From contig NZ_JAKRNK010000006.1 of NCBI RefSeq assembly GCF_022346885.1, forward strand, positions 62,001-126,000: 64,000 nt of DNA, written 5' to 3'. The notes beneath the pieces were generated by a model. The model was not told where the DNA came from. It worked only from the letters and a program-made list of their open reading frames with translations, and did no database searches. Each line of letters begins with the position of its first letter. Position 1 is the stretch's first letter. Source of the DNA: Paenibacillus sp. ACRRX (GTDB taxonomy: Bacteria; Bacillota; Bacilli; Paenibacillales; Paenibacillaceae). Positions 1 through 8,505 of this stretch are shown here, one piece after another. A program made the translations under genes and the position numbers.

Positions 1-2001
1 ATCTACCCCAACTAGCGCGGCAAAGGATGTATACTGCCCATTCAGTTTGTAGACGATTTCACTGTTAGCGTGTGTGCCCAAACCTTTTGTATAGGTTATG
101 TTATTTAACTTAAGTGTATTTCCACCAACACTATGATCTTTTTGGATGGTTCCCCAACCTGTTGTGGCAGAAAACCAATTAATATCGCTGAGATACGTTG
201 TAACAGGTTGTGGTGCTTCAAAGATTTTAATCTCACTTGCAGATGCAAAACCATTTGCTCCACCACCTTGAGGTACTTCAAGTCGAACATATTTAGCAAG
301 CGTAGGTGTGAAAGTTACGGTCTTTTCTGTTTTGTCCTTTGCCCACGTGCCTGTAGCAACCTCAGTGAAGGATACCCCATCAAGACTAGTTAGAATTTTA
401 TAATTTGTAATAATCCCATTTTCTTCGCTTTGGCGTGGTAAATATGTCAGCTTGTTGAAAGTTAGTGGATTTGCGTACTTTGCTGTAATATTGTAAGGGA
501 ACTGATTTTGTTTATTCCATTGGGTGTGCCAGATACTATTTGTATCTCCATCAAATGCATTTACTGCGGCATTATTAGTACTTGAAGTCTCTTGGCTATT
601 TGATGTTACCCCAATAATGCCTTTTACCTTATCCATTCCATCAGTCGGTTTAATGATGTTATAATCTGACCCAAACCAAATGGGTGCAGTTAGAAGAGGT
701 AAACTCAATGCATTAATCTTATTTTTTGTATCGTTTGTTGCAGGTAAACCCCATTTATCAAAGAAAGGCGTCAAGTCATAGTGAGCTACTTTTGAAGTGT
801 TTAGAATAAATGCCTGTTTTTTCTGATCATCTGTAGTTGGCAGATCTGCTTGTGCTAACTCACGATATAATCGATGTAGCGCTGGATAGAAGTTATCCCC
901 AAATGCAAGATTAAGCTGCCACAACATTTCTAATTTTGAATTAGAGTCTGAGAAATTCTTGGTTGGCTGATCTACAAACGTGAAAGCAGCTAAGTACTCG
1001 CCTTGGGACCTTGCAGGCTCAGTAGGTTTAAGAACCTTCTTAGCGGCTAGAGAATATATATTTACATTCACCTCAGTCATCCCATCCCAATTCCAAGGTG
1101 CTTGTTGTCTCAAATGACCTGCCTCATGATACTGCCCCCAACCCGTTCTTGTAAGGTTTAAAGCATCGGCACTTGCTCCCGTATCTTTAGGCATAATTGC
1201 CCCATCCCAAATTGCATATGCATACGCTCCTGGTATGGTTTTTTCTGATTCGATAAAGCCAATCAAATGCCTATCTAACCGATGCCTAGGATCAGAATCA
1301 GAATGAGATAGTCCAGATATTTGATCCTGTGCTGTAATAAACTTGTCATAAGTCTGTAAAACAGCAATTGGGTCTTGATTCAAGATATGATCTTTAGCTG
1401 TAGCATAATAGAAGACAAAGAGAGCTCTTTCTGATTGAAGAACAACAGAAGGTGCATTAGGATAAGTATTCATCATTGCCTGCCAATCCGCATTTGTATT
1501 CTTGCCTAATACAAAGAAGGGAACAGGACTCCCCCCACTCACTACATTTACATTAATACTACCTTCATTGTTGCTGTTATCAAATGACAACAATCCGCCA
1601 TTTGGTGAGGAAATTGTATTTAGGCCTGGTTGTAATGGATAAAAAAGCGCCCATTCTTTATCATGACGATGTATCCCAATAACCGCTGTAATTGGTTTGT
1701 TACCTGAAACTTCAATCTGAATTTGTTCATTGGGTTGTGCATATAACCCTGTCGGCTGATATATTTTTCGAGCATTAATCAATCTACGCTCTCGATCGCC
1801 TTCCGCCCATATATCTCCAAGGGCTTTTACTTCAAAATTCCGCTGAACAACAAGAGTACTTTGCTGTGTAATGGCTTCCTCCGATGGTGTGATGACTGGC
1901 TCTGAAGTTTGGGCTAGTGCCCAAGATGGCGAGCCAGCTACTACAACCGCTGTTACCACCATAAGAAATAAAACCTGAAGTGACTTCTTAAGTTTTCTCA
2001 T
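1..2001 (-). CDS. Secreted M60-family metallopeptidase with CBM32-like and NPCBM domains (3' end beyond window)
   Basis: Seen: 667 residues are visible from an ATG at 2001 with an AGGAGG site at 2005-2010; the gene runs off the window at base 1. Residues 1-29 form a signal peptide (KK, hydrophobic core, ALA-Q). The zinc motif HEAGH lies at residues 292-296 (bases 1114-1128), with a likely third-ligand Glu at residue 310, as in the HExxH(8-28)E pattern of M60/enhancin-like peptidases. Residues about 470-590 look like an F5/8-type C (CBM32) domain, followed by an NPCBM domain (SDINWFS, GLGTHANSEIVY). Known: such enzymes cleave O-glycosylated mucin-like proteins, and their carbohydrate modules anchor them to glycans. 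Inference: an exported glycoprotein-degrading enzyme. The missing C-terminus may hold further binding or SLH modules. The family call is firm, the substrate is not. Confidence 0.85.
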   Translation of the reverse strand, partial: MRKLKKSLQVLFLMVVTAVVVAGSPSWALAQTSEPVITPSEEAITQQSTLVVQRNFEVKALGDIWAEGDRERRLINARKIYQPTGLYAQPNEQIQIEVSGNKPITAVIGIHRHDKEWALFYPLQPGLNTISSPNGGLLSFDNSNNEGSINVNVVSGGSPVPFFVLGKNTNADWQAMMNTYPNAPSVVLQSERALFVFYYATAKDHILNQDPIAVLQTYDKFITAQDQISGLSHSDSDPRHRLDRHLIGFIESEKTIPGAYAYAIWDGAIMPKDTGASADALNLTRTGWGQYHEAGHLRQQAPWNWDGMTEVNVNIYSLAAKKVLKPTEPARSQGEYLAAFTFVDQPTKNFSDSNSKLEMLWQLNLAFGDNFYPALHRLYRELAQADLPTTDDQKKQAFILNTSKVAHYDLTPFFDKWGLPATNDTKNKINALSLPLLTAPIWFGSDYNIIKPTDGMDKVKGIIGVTSNSQETSSTNNAAVNAFDGDTNSIWHTQWNKQNQFPYNITAKYANPLTFNKLTYLPRQSEENGIITNYKILTSLDGVSFTEVATGTWAKDKTEKTVTFTPTLAKYVRLEVPQGGGANGFASASEIKIFEAPQPVTTYLSDINWFSATTGWGTIQKDHSVGGNTLKLNNITYTKGLGTHANSEIVYKLNGQYTSFAALVGVD

Positions 2002-2939
2002 CAAATCCTCCTAAAATAAACTAAATTTATGCATAGCCAGCATTTAAATGCTGGCATATCCATCTTGGTGTGCACTAAATAAATTTCATACTAATGTTAC
2101 ATTAATAAATACCATAATATACCATTAATTTAATGACACCATTTATCTCTATTGCTTCAATACCATCTTTATTCTCCTCTAAATAAAAAACTCACAATAT
2201 AAGCTGTGCGCAAGCGAAGGCGCGGGAACTAACGTGCAGGATAATTGAGCAGCCTCACTAAGTACATAAGATTTGTTCCACAGAGAGAACAGGAGGAACA
2301 TAAGTGAAAGATCATTGGGAACGAACAGGTAAGCATATGTAGCTTACTCTCGAGACCCTGAATATTATGATTAGCCATGCTTTTCGGGACAGGCGCCTCT
2401 ATAAGCTTACCAGTGGTCTGGTGCAATTCTAAATGAAAATGGCGTCTATTATCTGAGTTAGAAGATACAATTTCTTTGTCTGATTTAATAAATCGTTCGA
2501 CAGCGCAAATGCCAAACCGGATTGCAGATCTAAGGCGTCTAATCATGCAGACGATTCAATGAGGTTACATATTGTGTGGTAACCTCCCGGAATCAACCGC
2601 TTTAATAGGTTAAGAGGGATTAATCCTCTAATGAGAACCCGATCAAAGCACCTTCAAGTCAATGCTTTCATGTCGCAAGATATGGGGGCAATTTTGAAGG
2701 TGTTTTGTGTTGTGTGCAAGTGCGAGCTATCTCATGGAAGTGTGCACATAGATCTTCAAATGAGCAATAAACTAAAATGAAGCATTAAGAAAAAATATGT
2801 TCCTTAATGAGGATGATTTTCTATTGACCATTGTGGTCAAATCCAATATTTAGTAATTTGTAACAGGGGAGGGATTCTGTTAATAACTATTTATGTTAAT
2901 GACTTGATAGATTGATCCTATTGAAAGGACGTGTATCTT
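2002..2939. other. Intergenic stretch rich in small hairpins
   Basis: About 940 bases with no convincing gene. It contains a hairpin GAGGTTAC/GTAACCTC (2561-2586), a palindrome AGAGGGATTAATCCTCT near 2612-2629, a long-armed inverted repeat CACCTTCAA/TTGAAGGTG (about 2649-2702), and the operator-like palindrome listed separately. A 105-codon minus-strand open frame at 2229-2546 has no ribosome binding site and no recognisable motif. The left half holds the promoter region of the M60 gene; the right half should hold the promoter of the P450 gene. Confidence 0.5.
2824..2840. promoter_or_regulatory. Perfect palindrome upstream of the P450 gene (candidate operator)
   Basis: TTGACCA-TTG-TGGTCAA is a perfect 7-bp inverted repeat with a 3-nt centre, 100 nt upstream of the P450 start. 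Its size and symmetry fit a binding site for a dimeric TetR- or MarR-type repressor. No such regulator is encoded nearby, so the partner is unknown. Confidence 0.4.
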
Positions 2940-4172
2940 ATGAATCCGATAACGATAAACGATTTTTATCTGCCAGAAACGATGAAGGATCCGATTACGT
3001 TTTATAAGCGGTTAAGGGAACAGCAAGAGCCTATTATCTACCTTGATGACGTATATGGTATGGGGGGAGCCTGGGTTGCCTTAAATTATGACGATGTTGC
3101 AGTTATTTTAAAAGATGAGCGGTTTGTTAAAGATACCCGTAAATTTGTGCAGCAGCAACACAATAATTATTCGTCCGAAGAACAGTCATCCACTCATAAA
3201 ATGCTTGCCCGTTTAATAACGATGCCGAACATGCTTATGGTTGACCCACCCGATCACACTCGCTTGCGTAGGTTAGTCTCCAAGGCATTTACTCCACGTA
3301 TGATCGAAGATTTGCGTCCACGTATTCAACAGATTACTAATGAATTGTTAGAGGCTGTACAAGGCAAGGGGAGAATGGATCTTATTGCAGACTTTGCTTA
3401 CCCATTGCCTATTATCGTTATTTGTGAAATGTTGGGTGTTCCTGCTTCTGACAGAGATCAATTCCGCGTATGGACACAGACCCTAATGAGTTCTGCTCTA
3501 AACCCGAATCAAGGAGAAGCCGTCCTAACATCACTCGATCAATTTGTTCAGTATATTAAAGTGTTACTAGTCCAGAAAAGGAAGAACCCCGGTCATGACC
3601 TGACAAGCGAAATGCTAAATGCCCAGGAACAAGAAGACTCGCTAAGTGAGGATGAGTTGATTTCTACTATCTGGCTGCTCCTTATCGCAGGACATGAGAC
3701 AACGGCCAACCTGATAGGCAGTGGCATGCTTGCATTGCTGCAGCATCCCGAGCAGATGGATATGCTCCGAAAAGATTATTCTTTATTGCCATCAGCAGTT
3801 GAAGAAATGTTGCGTTATGCCGGGCCGATTATGTTAGGGAGCCGTATTGCAGGAGAAGACATCACTTTGAATGGAAAAAGGATCTGCAAAGGGGAAATGG
3901 TACTTGTCTCTTTGGCTGCCGCTAACTTGGATTCACAGAAATTTATTGAACCCGATGTGTTTAATATTACACGTGAGGAGAACCAGCATCTGGCCTTCGG
4001 GAAAGGTATCCATCATTGTCTGGGTGCACCATTAGCTCGGCTTGAAGGTCAGATTGCTATAGGCACGCTGCTGCAACAATTTCCTCATTTATGCTTGCTA
4101 AATGACCCTCATGAATTAACTTGGACATTCAGTAAAGTTCGATCCCTTGCAAGTCTGCACGTGACATTCTAG
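2940..4172 (+). CDS. Cytochrome P450 (CYP107-like)
   Basis: A 410-aa soluble class I bacterial P450, of normal length for the family. Seen: the I-helix oxygen-activation motif AGHETT (residues 250-255), the K-helix ExxR in EEMLRY, and the heme-thiolate loop FGKGIHHCLGAPLARLE with the axial cysteine at residue 360. I use the ATG at 2940 rather than the GTG at 2931 because GAAAGGA at 2923-2929 is then 10 nt away. Known: these enzymes hydroxylate or epoxidise hydrophobic substrates and need ferredoxin partners; none is encoded here. It stands alone between hairpins. Closest by feel are CYP107/PksS-type P450s that tailor polyketides; a link to the PKS 18 kb away is conceivable but unsupported. 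Confidence 0.9.
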   Translation: MNPITINDFYLPETMKDPITFYKRLREQQEPIIYLDDVYGMGGAWVALNYDDVAVILKDERFVKDTRKFVQQQHNNYSSEEQSSTHKMLARLITMPNMLMVDPPDHTRLRRLVSKAFTPRMIEDLRPRIQQITNELLEAVQGKGRMDLIADFAYPLPIIVICEMLGVPASDRDQFRVWTQTLMSSALNPNQGEAVLTSLDQFVQYIKVLLVQKRKNPGHDLTSEMLNAQEQEDSLSEDELISTIWLLLIAGHETTANLIGSGMLALLQHPEQMDMLRKDYSLLPSAVEEMLRYAGPIMLGSRIAGEDITLNGKRICKGEMVLVSLAAANLDSQKFIEPDVFNITREENQHLAFGKGIHHCLGAPLARLEGQIAIGTLLQQFPHLCLLNDPHELTWTFSKVRSLASLHVTF

Positions 4173-4232
4173 TTTGATTAATTGACGTAGTGTCCATCGT
4201 ATGTTGAGAATGTTGACGAGTAACCCGATCCG

Positions 4233-4270
4233 TACTACAATATCACAAATGAAAGGGTGTTATTGTAGTA
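4233..4270. repeat. 10-bp perfect inverted repeat downstream of the P450 gene
   Basis: TACTACAATA (4233-4242) and TATTGTAGTA (4261-4270) are exact inverted copies separated by 18 nt. No T-run follows, so it is a weak terminator at best; it could be a small mobile-element end or an mRNA 3' stabiliser. The stretch from 4173 to about 4620 otherwise holds only further hairpins (AAAAGC/GCTTTT at 4359-4374 and two terminators) and no gene. Confidence 0.4.
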
Positions 4271-4460
4271 TGGACCGCTTAAACACAGTTAAACGATATC
4301 CGAAACGCTGCTCCGAACAAATGGATAAATACGATGAGACGTTGTCCGGAGCTTAATCAAAAGCGTAATTGCTTTTATTTCATCGACTGATAGCAGGTTA
4401 AATTTGGTGTGAATTCTCACGCTTATTTAGTTGTGCTTTCAGTTGGTGTTACAGATTAAG

Positions 4461-4493
4461 AGGCTGTAGACATGTTTTGTCTGCAGCCTTTTG
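4461..4493 (+). terminator. Rho-independent terminator-like hairpin
   Basis: AGGCTGTAGACA pairs with TGTCTGCAGCCT (one mismatch) and is followed by TTTT. It could end P450 transcription or isolate the ABC-F remnant. Confidence 0.55.
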
Positions 4494-4557
4494 TGATATA
4501 ACCGATTCAGTCCGTTGCTGAATTTGGTATAGCTGTACCGTTTTGACGTGTACATCA

Positions 4558-4606
4558 AGCAGAAGGATTGCCCCAACCAGGGTGCGATGCTTTCTGCTTT
4601 TTTTAT
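4558..4606 (+). terminator. Terminator or leader attenuator just before the ABC-F remnant
   Basis: AGCAGAA (4558-4564) pairs with TTCTGCT (4592-4598), followed by a run of seven T and TATTTT. ABC-F resistance genes are often controlled by an attenuator in the leader, so this may be a surviving leader attenuator; that is an inference. As it stands it would limit read-through into the Mef-like gene downstream. Confidence 0.5.
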
Positions 4607-4619
4607 TTTATATGCGAGA

Positions 4620-5012
4620 AAAGAGGAATAATAGATGAAGGTCAAACGGTTAAAAAATATTATGGAAAATACTCCGAGTTTCTGAAACAAAAGACTCATT
4701 TACGTGAAGGGCATACGCCGCTATTTGGCACAGTGTGGAGTCAAAGATAGCCATGTCGTGCAAGCCATTGGATCATTAAGCGGCGGCGAGCAATCCAAGG
4801 TTAAGCTGTGCAGCTTAATGCTAACAAATTGTAATATGCTAATACTCGATGAACGGACCAATCATTTAGATGCGGAGACCAAAAAAGCGCTCCAACAAGC
4901 TTTAATTGAATTTACAGGAAGCATTATTCTAGTATCGCATGAGGAAGCCTTTTATCAAACATGGGTTGATCAGGTGTCCAATATCGAACAATTTAATGAT
5001 AGAGGAGAATAA
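4620..5012 (+). pseudogene. Degraded ABC-F ATPase gene (internally deleted and frameshifted)
   Basis: Two adjacent frames resemble different parts of an ABC-F ribosome-protection protein. Frame 2 (about 4620-4700) has DEGQTVKKYYGKYSEFLKQK, typical of the end of the first nucleotide-binding domain; frame 3 (from about 4700) resumes at the helical part of the second, with signature LSGGEQ, a Walker-B-like LILDERTNHLD and the H-loop VSHEEAF. Missing: nearly all of NBD1, the inter-domain linker and the second Walker A. The normal DEPTNHLD is DERTNHLD here. No intact ATPase can be made. A 102-aa product from 4704 could in theory be translated, but without Walker A it would be inactive. It lies 6 nt upstream of a Mef-like pump, recalling mef/msr pairs. 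Confidence 0.75.
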
Positions 5013-5018
5013 ATCAGC

Positions 5019-6233
5019 ATGGCAACAAACATAAATTCCGGATGGAATCAGAGAATCACTTTATTTCTAACGGCTCAAACTATATCTTTATTTGGTTCCT
5101 CTTTGGTCCAGTATGCGATTATTTGGTATATTACGTTACAAACTTCCTCAGGCATCATGTTGACGTTATCAACCGTTTGTGGCTTTCTTCCGCAAATCGT
5201 GATCTCCTTGTTTGCCGGAGTCTGGATTGATCGATATAATCGTAAAAAATTGATAATGTTGGCTGACGGTGCGATCGCTGGATCAACACTCATTCTTGCC
5301 ATATTGTACTGTGCAGGATACGAAGATATTGTGCTGCTTTATCCATTGCTGCTCGTTCGTGCGGCAGGCACTGGCATACAAGCACCTGCTGTAAGTGCAC
5401 TTATTCCTCAAATTGTGCCACAAGATAAACTGATGAAGGTAAGCGGAATAAATAGTAGTATTTCATCTCTGATGATGTTTCTTTCGCCGGCAGCGGGTGG
5501 TGTGATGTTGTCTATTGCTCCTTTGGAAACTGTGTTTATGGTAGATGTCATTACGGCAGTCGTAGGAATTAGTATTATGCTTATAATCGAAGTACCTACA
5601 TTAACAAGACCGGATGGTCAGCACAACTCCAACTGGCATGAGATTAAGCGGGGATTTATTTATATGAAAGAGCATACCTTCATCAAACGATTGCTTATGT
5701 TCTTATTTATTGTTCTCATATTAATTAGTCCATCTGCTTTTCTAACACCATTAATGGTGAGTCGCTCCTTTGGTGCAGAAGTGTGGCGATTAACGATTAG
5801 TGAAATGACGTTTAGCGCAGGCGCACTTCTCGGTGGTGTGTTGATTGCAGCTTGGGGAGGCTTTCGTAATCGGATGCATACTACCCTGTTGGCGTGTGCA
5901 CTATATGGGCTCTTCATGATCGGACTCGGGAGTTCTCCCGTGTTTATCGTGTATTTGGCAGCAAACTTCCTTATTGGCATCACAATGCCATGTTTTAATT
6001 CGCCGATAACGGTGTTCATACAAGAAAGGGTGGATCCACACATGCATGGACGTGTGTTTAGCCTAATGCAAGTGTCCAATTCATGCGCCTTGCCACTTGG
6101 TATGATGTTGTTTGGCCCACTTGGGGATGTGATTCATGTGGAGAATATACTTATCGGTTGTGGATTGTTAGTTATGGTATGTGCCATATTGGCTTATAGA
6201 GTGAAACTCTCGACTGCAGATGAATGGACGTGA
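5019..6233 (+). CDS. MFS efflux transporter, macrolide-efflux (Mef)-like
   Basis: 404 aa with about 12 hydrophobic segments. The N-terminus (FLTAQTISLFGSSLVQYAI, then GFLPQIVISLFAGVWIDRYN with the loop 2-3 motif WIDRYNRKK) is typical of the MFS_3/Mef group, proton-driven drug efflux pumps of the inner membrane. Start ATG at 5019 with AGAGGAG 11 nt upstream. It immediately follows the ABC-F remnant, whose stop is 6 nt before this start, and was probably its operon partner. The pump itself appears intact. Substrate unknown; macrolide efflux is an inference from family and neighbour. Its expression now depends on whatever promoter survives upstream. Confidence 0.8.
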   Translation: MATNINSGWNQRITLFLTAQTISLFGSSLVQYAIIWYITLQTSSGIMLTLSTVCGFLPQIVISLFAGVWIDRYNRKKLIMLADGAIAGSTLILAILYCAGYEDIVLLYPLLLVRAAGTGIQAPAVSALIPQIVPQDKLMKVSGINSSISSLMMFLSPAAGGVMLSIAPLETVFMVDVITAVVGISIMLIIEVPTLTRPDGQHNSNWHEIKRGFIYMKEHTFIKRLLMFLFIVLILISPSAFLTPLMVSRSFGAEVWRLTISEMTFSAGALLGGVLIAAWGGFRNRMHTTLLACALYGLFMIGLGSSPVFIVYLAANFLIGITMPCFNSPITVFIQERVDPHMHGRVFSLMQVSNSCALPLGMMLFGPLGDVIHVENILIGCGLLVMVCAILAYRVKLSTADEWT

Positions 6234-6563
6234 ATGCGAATAACCCACAACTTAACAGCATGCTGTGAATGAATATCTTCTTTAGTAATTATGACGGATA
6301 GAAAATTATCTATCTTATGGTGTATTTGTAATCGAAGCATGTGAAGGGTGGCTCACTATCATATGATGGTTAGGGGGGCCATCCTTCCCTCATTAAGGGA
6401 CAGGATGATAACTGTATAGGATGTAACAATTACCGTGTTATAATTACTTTTAAACGCATAATAACACACTCAATACTCATATTATGTTTTCTATCTGCTG
6501 AACCCTTAAACCTAACCGCAGATCACGATTTGAACTTTTGAAGCAACTGGGAGGTCCAATACT
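6234..6563. other. Intergenic region before the oxidoreductase
   Basis: 330 bases without a gene. A TATAAT at 6439-6444 is a plausible -10 box for the downstream gene, though no good -35 box lies 17 nt upstream. No clear terminator for the Mef-like gene. Confidence 0.35.
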
Positions 6564-7493
6564 ATGAAAAAAAGGATCGGAATCATCGGCCTTGGAGATA
6601 TTGCACAGAAAGCGTATCTGCCTGTACTAACTCAATTTGATGATGTGGAGATCTCAGGGATTATGGCCCGCACGCCAGAAACCGTTGAAAGAATTGGTAA
6701 TCGCTATCGGATAGATGGCCGATTTACGGATTTAGATGCGCTGCTGCATCAGGAACTGGACGCAGTATTTATTCACACGCCTACCGAAATACATGAACAA
6801 ATGGCGATCCAATGTCTTGAGCGCGGCATTCACGTATACATAGATAAACCGCTCGCCTATCATATCGATGCTTCAAAGAGGATGGTGGAAGCTTCGGCTA
6901 AGTATGATCGGCTGCTTGCCGTCGGCTTTAACCGTCGCTTTGCACCGATGTATCAGCAGGCAAAGGCTTGGTTGGATGAAGTAGGGGGATTCGACTTGTG
7001 CATCGCTCAGAAACATAGGACGAAACAGCAGAAGCTAAGTGCCAAGGAAACGTTGTATGATGATCTGATCCATATGATCGATTTGCTCCTGTGGATGGGA
7101 GCCAAACCATATGAGATTGCTTCCTATATTCAGGAAAAGGATGACCAAAATCGGTTGCTGCATGCGACAGGCCAACTTGTATTTGGCAAGTCGCCGGCCT
7201 TGTTTAGTATGAATCGACAAGCAGGTGCTGATATGGAAAAGGTAGAACTTCACGGAGGCGGCAGATCTGTTGAAATTTTGAATCTTGAATCTGCTGTGTG
7301 GAATGATCGCTCAAGTGGTCAGCAAGTGAAGAAATTTGGAAGTTGGGACACGATCGGTGATCGACGTGGATTTGCTGGTGTTATCCGACACTTTTTGGAG
7401 TCACTGGACGTACCGGAGCGATGCAGCATTCGAGCTGATCAAGTGATGGCTTCCCATATTCTAATTGAAAAGTTGCTTTTATCTGAAACATAG
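6564..7493 (+). CDS. Gfo/Idh/MocA family oxidoreductase
   Basis: 309 aa cytosolic NAD(P)-dependent dehydrogenase. Seen: an N-terminal Rossmann fold with GLGDIA at residues 8-13, and the family's conserved lysine in DKPLAYH (K95, where most members have EKP), followed by the alpha/beta dimerisation domain with GFNRRFAPMY. Start ATG 6564 with GGGAGG about 11 nt upstream. Known: members oxidise or reduce sugars, inositols, or biliverdin-like substrates. It is monocistronic, so the context gives no substrate. The sequence resembles the MviM/YceM-like branch that has no firm substrate. Confidence 0.85.
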   Translation: MKKRIGIIGLGDIAQKAYLPVLTQFDDVEISGIMARTPETVERIGNRYRIDGRFTDLDALLHQELDAVFIHTPTEIHEQMAIQCLERGIHVYIDKPLAYHIDASKRMVEASAKYDRLLAVGFNRRFAPMYQQAKAWLDEVGGFDLCIAQKHRTKQQKLSAKETLYDDLIHMIDLLLWMGAKPYEIASYIQEKDDQNRLLHATGQLVFGKSPALFSMNRQAGADMEKVELHGGGRSVEILNLESAVWNDRSSGQQVKKFGSWDTIGDRRGFAGVIRHFLESLDVPERCSIRADQVMASHILIEKLLLSET

Positions 7494-7847
7494 ACTCAAA
7501 CGTGTGATTTGTTTACGGAAATACGGAGTATAACATCTATCAAGTGATAAAAATAAAGGCGCCATTCGCAGTTGAACTGTGAACCGTATGATGGACCACT
7601 TTGCAAAAAAGTGCCCTGTGACGGTCTCAGTATAGATAAACTCGAACGGTGCTTTTTATATTGCTACTAATATCGATTTGAAAACGTATTACTAAACTTC
7701 TCTTAGAAAAGTGGAATGTTTACAATTTTAAACTACATGGCGGGTTATTTACTCAATTTCAATCATAAATAACTCGAAGTTTATCACTTGCACCAATGTG
7801 ATAAGATGGGTGAAAAATTATTTTCCAGACAAAGGATGTGTATCGAT
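7494..7847. other. Intergenic region, no gene seen
   Basis: 354 AT-rich bases. I see no gene, no convincing terminator, and only diffuse AT-rich promoter-like sequence before the VOC gene. Confidence 0.4.
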
Positions 7848-8198
7848 ATGAAGCTGAATCACATTAATCTTACGGTCACAGATGTCCCTGCGGCCCAAAA
7901 TTTCCTAGAAACCTACTTCGGCCTTAAGAAGATCGACACAAGTGGTGATGTGCGCGGAAGTGCATTCGCAGTACTAATTGATGATGATGGAGCGGTAATC
8001 ACGTTAATGAAAGGAACAGGGGTGAATTATCCTAAAACGTTTCATATTGGGTTTATTCAGGAGAGTGAAGAGAAAGTGAATGAACTCAATCAACGCCTGA
8101 AGGATGATGGTTACGATGTTGCACCTCCGAAAAGATCACATGGATGGACATTCTATGTCAAAGCTCCTGGTGAGTTTACGGTAGAAGTACTGGCATAA
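7848..8198 (+). CDS. VOC-superfamily (glyoxalase/bleomycin-resistance fold) protein
   Basis: 116 aa from the ATG at 7848. The longer reading from 7788 adds 20 residues without family similarity, whereas AAAGGA at 7831-7836 serves 7848 well and the protein then begins MKLNHINLTVTD, the usual VOC opening. One beta-alpha-beta-beta-beta pair of modules with a conserved metal-site His in the first strand (LNHINL) and a C-terminal Glu (FTVEVL). Known: VOC proteins include glyoxalases, ring-cleaving dioxygenases and drug-binding resistance proteins. Function cannot be assigned further. Single gene, followed by a terminator at 8368. Confidence 0.8.
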   Translation: MKLNHINLTVTDVPAAQNFLETYFGLKKIDTSGDVRGSAFAVLIDDDGAVITLMKGTGVNYPKTFHIGFIQESEEKVNELNQRLKDDGYDVAPPKRSHGWTFYVKAPGEFTVEVLA

Positions 8199-8367
8199 AT
8201 CGAGGACATCGTTGAAGCAATCTATCCAATTTCTGGTGAGATATGTTGTAAGCGTCGTAAGTTTGATATGAAATATAGTTCAGTAGGTAATGTCTAGGGG
8301 CAAAAGCGAACTGGATGCAGAAGACATATAATGAGGTAATTTCTCACTCAATATAGATATTTGTTAG

Positions 8368-8404
8368 GAGCCTTAGATGGCAATTGGCCATCTAAGGCTC
8401 TTTT
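8368..8404 (+). terminator. Strong Rho-independent terminator
   Basis: GAGCCTTAGATGGC pairs with GCCATCTAAGGCTC around a 5-nt loop, followed by TTTT. It closes the VOC gene. The rest of 8199-8505 shows no gene. Confidence 0.85.
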
Positions 8405-8505
8405 ATGTTGTCATGATCAATACAGTTAGATTTTTACTGCATTTCCACTGTTAATATAATATTCATCACCATTAACAGATCGGAAAGTAACACTTCTAGC
8501 TTCTA

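Noticed and set aside
2229-2546. 105-codon minus-strand frame
   Set aside because: No ribosome site, no motif, poor composition and overlap with hairpins; a chance open frame.
2940-4172. P450 as a dedicated tailoring enzyme of the PKS cluster
   Set aside because: It lies over 8 kb from the cluster with unrelated genes and terminators between; no sequence link.
7788-7847. Extended N-terminus of the VOC protein
   Set aside because: The added residues have no family similarity and would overlap the ribosome site used by ATG 7848.
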